Positions 57,813 to 64,000 of a DNA stretch of 64,000 bases are shown piece after piece. The notes beneath the pieces were generated by a model. It was given only the letters and a program-made list of their open reading frames with translations, did no database searches and had not been told where the DNA came from. The position numbers and the translations under genes were made by a program. Source of the DNA: Cantharellus purpuraceus (lineage: Eukaryota; Basidiomycota; Agaricomycetes; Cantharellales; Hydnaceae); the NCBI GenBank assembly GCA_025174535.1, contig JALBUN010000023.1:558001-622000 (forward strand), in the 5' to 3' direction. The first letter of the stretch is position 1. Every line of letters begins with the position of its first letter.

Positions 57813-58973
57813 TATTGATTTGCCCTTATTCGTCCAGGTGATTTATGTTGTAGTGACGCATAGGCACAGTAGATAGATATCATCAATATTGTAGATGATC
57901 AAGGGAAAGAAGGGGGCGGTGTGGTGGCCTGAGGATGTGGAGAAGACTCACTGGCTGGAGGGAGCCGTTGTGGTGGTGTCTTGCGAGTGGTTCCCATTGG
58001 GGGCAATGCATCCATGACAGGAATTGGCAAGACAAACGCTGCAGCTGCGATTCCACATCGTGGTTGCGTGATATGAGATCAAAATCGTGCAATATATGAG
58101 GCAAGCAATGCCTGCCGGTTGTGCCATCTTTCAACACTAATGGATCTCCAGAAGCGGACAGAGGGCTCGGATATGTTCGCATTCATACGTGTGAACGTAT
58201 CACTGTAAAGGGATGGTTCTGCCACCCCAGTTGCTTTACCGGGAATTGATGATCCGCCGGTAGACTTATCGTTCTTGCCTTGGTTTATGCAGCTCATATG
58301 AGTAGCCGGGTAAAAAGTCCAATTAAGTCGTTGGATAAGTCCTCGGCCGGACGGCCGGATGCGTCGCTGAGGAAAATTCAAAACCACTGGTTCGGTTGAA
58401 TCGATCGCTGTCAGAACGTGATATTCAATGGGGCAAAGCAAAAAAGGAAGTGAGTGGGTATACTGGAGTGACCGAAGGTGGTTGAACGATAGATAGTCGG
58501 TTCCTGTCGTTATGTCTATATGAAGGCATATAGGTTCAATCGGATAAGTAGCACTGAAATTAATGAAACGATAGCAAGATTGATGCTACGACACTTGCTC
58601 ACCTTTCCCCCTATCACCTATCACGCAAGATGGCATGATGGATAGACATACGGTGTGCCCATTTCGCATACGGTGTGCCCATTTCGTTGCGTCAACGGCA
58701 AAATTATTGTTAATCTTTATACGGCAGGTGGCTCCCTCACTGATGACGACGAGACGGTAAATGTCGGATATTAAAAAATAAAGCGGAGCCGAATCGGTAT
58801 CTCTCCCATGGCACGCTTTTGCATGCCGGCCTTCCGGCTCCCCGACTTACTGATTCAAGAATCCGTGACTCGTCTGCGGGTCCGAGCGGAAATGGCAGAT
58901 ATATCAACTGTCTTCATATTGGGAACGTATGAAGAACCTGTGGATCGTTCCCATCTAAAACACCCGTCAAGAA
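57813..58973. other. Spacer between VPS54 and ABC-F genes with a 20 bp tandem duplication
   Basis: 1.16 kb with no supported gene. CATACGGTGTGCCCATTTCG is duplicated head to tail at 58647-58666 and 58667-58686. The right end holds the ABC-F promoter. Confidence 0.45.
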
Positions 58974-61437
58974 ATGGCCCCCGTTACAGGAGAAACGGCT
59001 CCGAGGAGCATGCTTATTGCGACGTCTCAGCAAAGCCGGTTTCATACCGAGGCTGGGGATACTACGTCGATTGCATCTAAAGACGTGAGTGGCCACATTT
59101 ATTTACCGACGAACCGGCAGTCTCGCGTGCGGGAATGAATGTATTGGTACCTAGCTCGACATTCGCAACCTGACACTCTCCATCGGCAATCGCGAGATCC
59201 TCAGCGGTGCGGATCTAAAACTGCAATATGGCGTGCACTACGTCGTTGTCGGACGAAACGGTGTCGGGAAATCGAGTATGACATCCCCATGCTCCGAGCC
59301 ATCTTTGATATTGACACGGTGTAGCGCTGTTGAGGGCCATTGGCGAGAAACACATTGCGGCGATACCGCAGAATCTGCGGATTTTGTTGATGAGCCAGAC
59401 GCTCGGTGAGGAGAAGACATCGGTAGAATCAGGAAACAACAACGATAAGGAATCCGTGTTGGATCACGTCATTAAAAGTGACCAGCAGCGAGAACGCGCT
59501 GTGAGAGAGTCTGGGCGTGAGTACTTCTCGGCTGTTCTCTCCAACTTTTGATCAACGTATTTGGGCGGATGGGGTGGGGGTTCTTCTATCAGTGCTTTCG
59601 GCTGCGTTGGAAAACTCCGCAGATCCGCTTGCTGCCGCTCGAGTGTTGCGAAAGTTGAAGCATGAGAGCAAGGTTGGCGAGCTGGAGCAGGCGAAGAAGA
59701 TCGCTGCGTATAGGAGCGGAGCGCGGGGGATGAAGGCGCGAAAGGAGTTGAAGGCGCTGGAGGAGGAATTGGTTGCCGTGATGGCGGCGTATGTACTTTC
59801 TCCGCCTGCACATCATGGTTGTTTGATATCGTTTCAAGCCTTGATTTGGGGGACAATGTCGAGGAGACGATCATTGCGAGAGAAACTCGGGAAGCGGTGG
59901 AGATGCTGAATGAGCTGGAAGCATCGCTTGAAGCGGTAGGATTGCTCTGGTGGTGCATCAGACCACGGTGCTGAGACGTGCACAGATGGACGCATCAAGC
60001 GCCGAGTCCCGCGCACGGGTGCTCCTCCTGGGACTCGGTTTCCCACCCTCCACACTGGACGGGCCGCTGAGCTCCCTCTCGGGCGGGTGGCGCACGCGCT
60101 GCGAGCTCGCCACGATGCTCTACCAGCCGACGGACTACCTCCTGCTGGACGAGCCCACCAATTTTCTGGACCTGTCGGCGATGCTGTGGCTGCAGGCGCA
60201 CCTGCAGTCGCTGGGGTGCACGATGCTGCTCATCACGCACGACCGCGCGTTCGCGGACGCGGTGGCGGAGGAGCTGCTGGTGCTGCGCGACGCGCGCACG
60301 CTGGAGCACTTTGTGGGGACCGTGACGACGTACGAGGCGGAGCGCACGCGGCAGCGGCTGCGGATGCAGCGGATGAAGGCGGCGCAGGACCGGCAGAGGG
60401 TGCATATGGAGCAGACGATTGTGGGGAACATACGGGCGGCACGGTCGACGGGGGACGATAAGAAGCTGAAGCAGGCGGCGTCACGGCAGAAGAAGCTGGA
60501 CGAGCGCATGGGGCTGCAGGTCAACGCGCGCGGGGGCCGGTTCAAGTTGAACCGCGACCGGCCTGGGTTCCACAATCACGCGAGGGAGGGGATCGAGGTG
60601 CCGAGCGACGGGCCAGCGGTCAGGTTTTCGTTTCCGAGCACGACGCCACCGGGGTTGCGGTGTCCAGGGGTGTTGGTGGGATTTGAGAACTTGGGGTTTC
60701 GGTACAAGCAAGGGGGGAGAGAGGTGTTGCAGGGTGTCAATTTGGCGGTGCACCCCGGGAGCCGGGTGGGCATTGTGGGACTGAATGGGGCGGGGAAGAG
60801 CACGTTGCTGGCGCACGTGGTGGGGGGGCGAGAGCCTGCGGGGACGCGGACGGGGGTGGTGACGCGACATGCCAACGCGCGGGTGGCGTGGTTTTCGCAG
60901 AGTGCGGTGGAGGAGCTGCATCGGCGGGGGGAGCGGGAGAAGACGGCGACGGCGCTTTCGGTGTTGATGGGCGGGGCGGCGGGCGGGCTGACGGATCGGG
61001 AGGCGAGGGGGGTGCTCGGGTCGCTCGGGCTGACGGGACGGACGGCCTCGGAGGTGCCGGTGTGGCAGCTGTCGGGGGGACAAAAGGTGCGGCTGGCCCT
61101 GGCTGGGCTGCTGTGGGAGGGGGCGCCGCATTTGCTGGTGCTGGACGAGGTGACGACGCACCTGGACGGGGAGACGGTTGGGGCGCTGGTGCGGGAGCTG
61201 GATGCGTTTGAGGGGGCGGTGATGGTGGTGAGCCACGACCGGTTCTTCATGCGGACGGTGGTGGAGGGGGAGGATCCGGAGGAGGGGCTGGCGGGGGAGG
61301 AGGGGGCGCAGAGCGGGTGGAGGGGCGGGCGGCGGGGGGACGTGTGGCTGCTGCGATCGGGCACGCTGAAGAAGCTGGACGGGGGGGTGAGAGACTATGA
61401 AAAGGTGGCGGCGACGGCGTTGATGCACAGGAACTAG
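58974..61437 (+). CDS. ABC-F ATPase (cytosolic twin-ATPase, translation/ribosome type)
   Basis: Soluble protein with two ATP-binding cassettes and no membrane domain. Fungal relatives (Arb1, Gcn20 types) work on ribosomes. Start MAPVTGETAPRSMLIATSQQ at 58974. Splicing gives LDIRNLTLSIGNREILSGAD and Walker A GRNGVGKSTLLRAIG, the latter rebuilt across an intron near 59274-59322. NBD1 continues SLSGGWRTRCELATMLYQPT and Walker B YLLLDEPTNFLD, with H-loop LLITHDRAF. A charged linker follows (LRMQRMKAAQDRQRVHMEQT, KQAASRQKKLDERM). NBD2 has VGLNGAGKST, WQLSGGQKVRLALAGLL, LLVLDEVTTHLD and MVVSHDRFF. Walker B of NBD2 deviates from DEPTNHLD. The 3' half from about 59950 is far more GC-rich than the 5' half. 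Which ABC-F clade it belongs to is not settled. Confidence 0.9.
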
Positions 61438-61745
61438 CAGGCACGGCTTGTACATGCATCTGGCAACCTTTTGGGCACTCGCCGCCGAGGCCAGTTGCGG
61501 ACCTCCGGGGGTGCCGGTGAGCGGAGCAGCTGTCGCGGCCTGGCTGGGCGGACAGCGTGGGCCGCTCCGGATGACGCGTGTGGTGATCGACGCGGATGAT
61601 CTATGCGAGGACACACGTGGCTCGGCACGACGGGACGGGGTGCGTGTGGGGTAAATAAATAAATAAATAAATAAAGACCATAAATCAGACGCGGGGGGTA
61701 TTTAAAAGAGGAGGCGATGGTTCTCACACAGCACTCCTCCGCGCC
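61438..61745. promoter_or_regulatory. Spacer with an (AAAT)n microsatellite, promoter of the zinc-finger gene
   Basis: 61652-61675 is six copies of TAAA. A TATTTAAA at about 61698 lies 45-50 bp before the next ATG and is a plausible TATA element. Confidence 0.5.
61652..61675. repeat. (TAAA)6 microsatellite
   Basis: Six perfect tetranucleotide copies in the spacer. Confidence 0.9.
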
Positions 61746-63096
61746 ATGTTCCACGACGTCTGCATGGCCTGTGCAAAGTATCTCGACTCCGATTCCGGGT
61801 GCGTCCCCCTCTCCCCTCTTCTCCACCCTCGCTCACCCCCCGTCCAGCCAGGTCTACTGCAGCCACTTCTGCCGGTCAGCTGACCACCACCACGCTTCTC
61901 CCTCGCCTGCCCTCTCCACCACCTCCAGCCTCGCACCCTCCCCATACATCTCCTCCCTCGCCACCGTCCACGACGTGCCCCCGCTCATGCTCCCCACCAA
62001 GCGTTCCTCCGCCACCTCCTCCTCCGACGCCTCCTCCGACGTCGCCAGCGTCTTCGAGGACGACTACGACTACGACCACACCGACACCGACATCACCGAC
62101 CCCAAGCCCCCCCTCGACTACGACGCCATGGCCACCGTAAAAGTGCCCCACACCCAGCACATCCAGCACCGCTCCCCGCCCCCCCTCTCCTTTGCCCGCC
62201 GTCCCTCCTCCACCGACAACCGCTCCCTCATCCCCCTCCTCCACCGACACGACGCATCCCCCGCCCCCCGCGCCCGCACCGCCGCCGCCGCACACGTCCG
62301 TGCCCATGCCCACGGGTCCCCAAGCCACCGCCACTCCCGCTCGCACGACATGCATGCCCGTCTCGCCTGCACCACCCCCACAGGCCCAGCCACGCCCCAC
62401 GGCGCAGCAGAACGCCTCCACCAGGCAACGATAGCAACTGGCCCTGCGGCAGCTGCCACGACAGCCAGACCGAAACGTCTCCGCTCCAGCTTGCCTGCAT
62501 ACTTTATGCACCTCAGCTTGTCCCCGCACACCCCCCATGCCCGGTCCCCTCCCTCGGGTGCAGCGGCGGGGGCTGGGCCCCTCGATGGCGATGGCGATGC
62601 CAGTGCGAGTGTGAATGACGCGGAGAAAACGCCGCGCCTCAGCTATAAGCGCCATCACGCCCGCGGCAAGAGCGATCAGTCGTCCGCGTCCCCTTCTGCG
62701 GACCCGCACCCGCCTGTGCCCCCGTCGCTGCCGCGCACACATGATCAGCATCAACAACCATACCCACCGCATCAGCAGCCACATCTATACCAATACCAGT
62801 ATCAGTATCAGAGCGAGTCCGGCTCGTGGACCAGACGCACGTCTGGCGCGCAGGACCGGCATGATGAGGTCGGATCGTATGGTGTGTCGTATGGCCCGGG
62901 GCGGGCGGTGCCCATTCCGGGGGTGGAAGCGCAGGAGGAGGAGCGTGGACGGGAGAGGGGGCGGGAAAGGGGGAGGAGGGGGAGGTATGGCATGGAGGGT
63001 GACGTGGACGGTGGGGTTGTGGCGGCATCGACGGGAGGGGAAAGGAGAGGAAGGTCGAGGGTTGTGACGCCGCGGTTGGAGGCGGCGCAGTCCTAA
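61746..63096 (+). CDS. Small treble-clef-like zinc-finger protein with long disordered tail
   Basis: Two exons, 61746-61798 and 61848-63096, join in phase across a 49 bp intron and give MFHDVCMACAKYLDSDSGQ continuing VYCSHFCRSADHHHASPSPA. The CxxC..C..C pattern is a likely zinc site, of a type seen at the N-terminus of uncharacterised fungal proteins whose next residues are also SPSPALS. The rest (about 400 residues) is Ser/Pro/His/Ala-rich, with a YQYQYQYQ run near 62800 and an Arg/Glu/Gly-rich tail (EERGRERGRERGRRGRYG). Codons are extremely C-rich in the first half. The longer frame opening at 61717 lacks the zinc motif and is rejected as the start. Function unknown. Confidence 0.75.
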
Positions 63097-64000
63097 ATGC
63101 ATGCATGCCCCCCCTCATGCGCGACCGATTCGATTTGCGATGAAGACGAGACGTTCCTGCAATGTGCTTTTTCATTTCCGTTGCCCCTTTCCTCCTATTT
63201 CCGTTTCGTTTCGCTTTTCCCTTGCGACCTTGTTTGCTTCCTGCTGTCCAACGTCCAACGCCCCAATGGTTCTCCCCATGCTTCACACCAAAAACTCATT
63301 TCTCGTCGAATATCAACGCAATCCCATCCCATCTTCATCCTCATTCCCATAGTCATCCCCTTTTGCCATCATTGGCGCCATATCGCCACCCCCAATCGTC
63401 GCACGCACACAAACAAACCACTCACTCGAATCCAAAGCTCAAATCTCAACAATCTCTCCTTGCCTTTTCTCCTCCTCCTTTCTTCTTCCCCTTTTTCAAA
63501 CGACCCGTCTCTCTGCAGGACTCGCACCACTCCAAGGAACCTCCAAAAATCATGACCTAGGACATCCCAGACTTGTATACATTCCTGATCTCCCCCAACG
63601 GAAATGCCCTACACGACTTTTTTTTTTCATTTTTGGTTTTCTGTTCTGCAGTTTTTCCCGTTGTGTTTTACTGTGTCCCGGCTCCACTGCAACCCAACAA
63701 AAAAAAAAGTGTACATACCCTATCTATGTGTGTGTACATATATATCTGATATCTCCCTGTTCATCCACCGTATTCGCATTTATGTCGCATCTCGCACGTT
63801 CGATTTCACACACACTCTCCTGACCCGCGCCGCAGCGCGCGCTGGCTTATTGACCCAGAAAGTCAGTCTCACAAGTTGACTCCCTACTCCTAAACAAAGT
63901 AGCAGTGACTTGTTTGGAACCCTTTTGCGCGGGCGGCGGTGGAGAGAGCTCCAGCCGGCTGCGCCCATGCGTGGTTTTTTTTTTTTTGCTCACTCCTGTC
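63097..64000. other. 3' region of the zinc-finger gene, T- and C-rich, no gene seen
   Basis: Pyrimidine-rich sequence with several T runs (63618-63627, 63976-63988) and no coding signal. It is probably a long 3' UTR followed by spacer. Confidence 0.45.

Noticed and set aside
60576..61364. 262-residue minus-strand Ser/Pro-rich open frame
   Set aside because: A second antisense frame over the same GC-rich ABC-F exon.
60481..61614. 377-residue minus-strand open frame, rich in His/Pro/Arg
   Set aside because: It is antisense to the ABC-F gene and open only because of extreme GC3. It shows no domain or codon logic of its own.
61876..62784. 302-residue minus-strand Gly/Val-rich open frame
   Set aside because: Mirror of the C-rich zinc-finger gene. 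Low-complexity translation with no motif.
1..64000. CRISPR array, bacterial operon or prophage
   Set aside because: No regularly spaced direct repeats. Intron-rich genes throughout show a fungal nuclear genome.

Overview
The window is nuclear DNA from a filamentous basidiomycete, most likely an agaricomycete. Genes sit close together on both strands. Almost every gene is cut by several 45-65 bp introns with GT..AG ends and CTNA-type branch sites. The proteins are eukaryotic: COPII-free housekeeping genes such as SUMO E2, eIF2B, BRX1, PNO1 and GARP, plus a glyoxal-oxidase-type copper radical oxidase typical of wood- and litter-decaying fungi. Coordinates given for multi-exon genes span start to stop codon. 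Exon joins are listed where I could settle the phase by hand.

Layout. 1-3946 (+): 5'-truncated SAC-domain phosphoinositide phosphatase. 4412-6310 (-): LIM protein. 7516-8728 and 8801-10831 (-): pantetheine-phosphate adenylyltransferase and GPI mannosyltransferase III, 72 bp apart. 11216-13180 (-) and 13988-16412 (+): FAD monooxygenase and copper radical oxidase, sharing an 0.8 kb divergent promoter that carries a 16 bp perfect palindrome. 16565-19834: PNO1 (-) and a DUF3835/URI-like protein (+). 20166-21479 (-): TLC-domain protein, followed by a ~390 bp foldback repeat. 22041-24100 (-): amidophosphoribosyltransferase, whose start codon is split by an intron. 24315-27036 (+): BRX1 and eIF2B beta. 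27066-30243 (-): GUF1/EF4. 30299-30948 (+): Cwf18. 31098-31960 (-): WOPR transcription factor. About 32590-33400 (-): an unrecognised gene. 33463-34633 (+): Elongin A.

34634-42100 is gene-poor. It holds a dead, CpG-depleted Ty3/gypsy element (about 37490-41780) that is itself interrupted by a ~1.45 kb insertion. The element ends in a striking run of perfect hairpins, most with three-base loops (41781-42085).

The right part is gene-dense again: GID7/WDR26-type WD40 protein (to 45853, +), PAQR/adiponectin-receptor-like membrane protein (46478-47837, +), SUMO E2 UBC9 (47940-48752, -), a UMTA-type methyltransferase (49902-51545, +), an aldo-keto reductase (52195-53310, -), the GARP subunit VPS54 (53696-57812, +), an ABC-F ATPase (58974-61437, +) and a short zinc-finger/disordered protein (61746-63096, +). 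Base composition jumps to strongly GC-rich inside the ABC-F gene near 59.95 kb and stays so to about 63.1 kb.

I do not see a single operon-like novel system. The best candidates for undescribed biology are the hairpin array, the foldback element beside the TLC gene, and the copper radical oxidase with an extra N-terminal domain.
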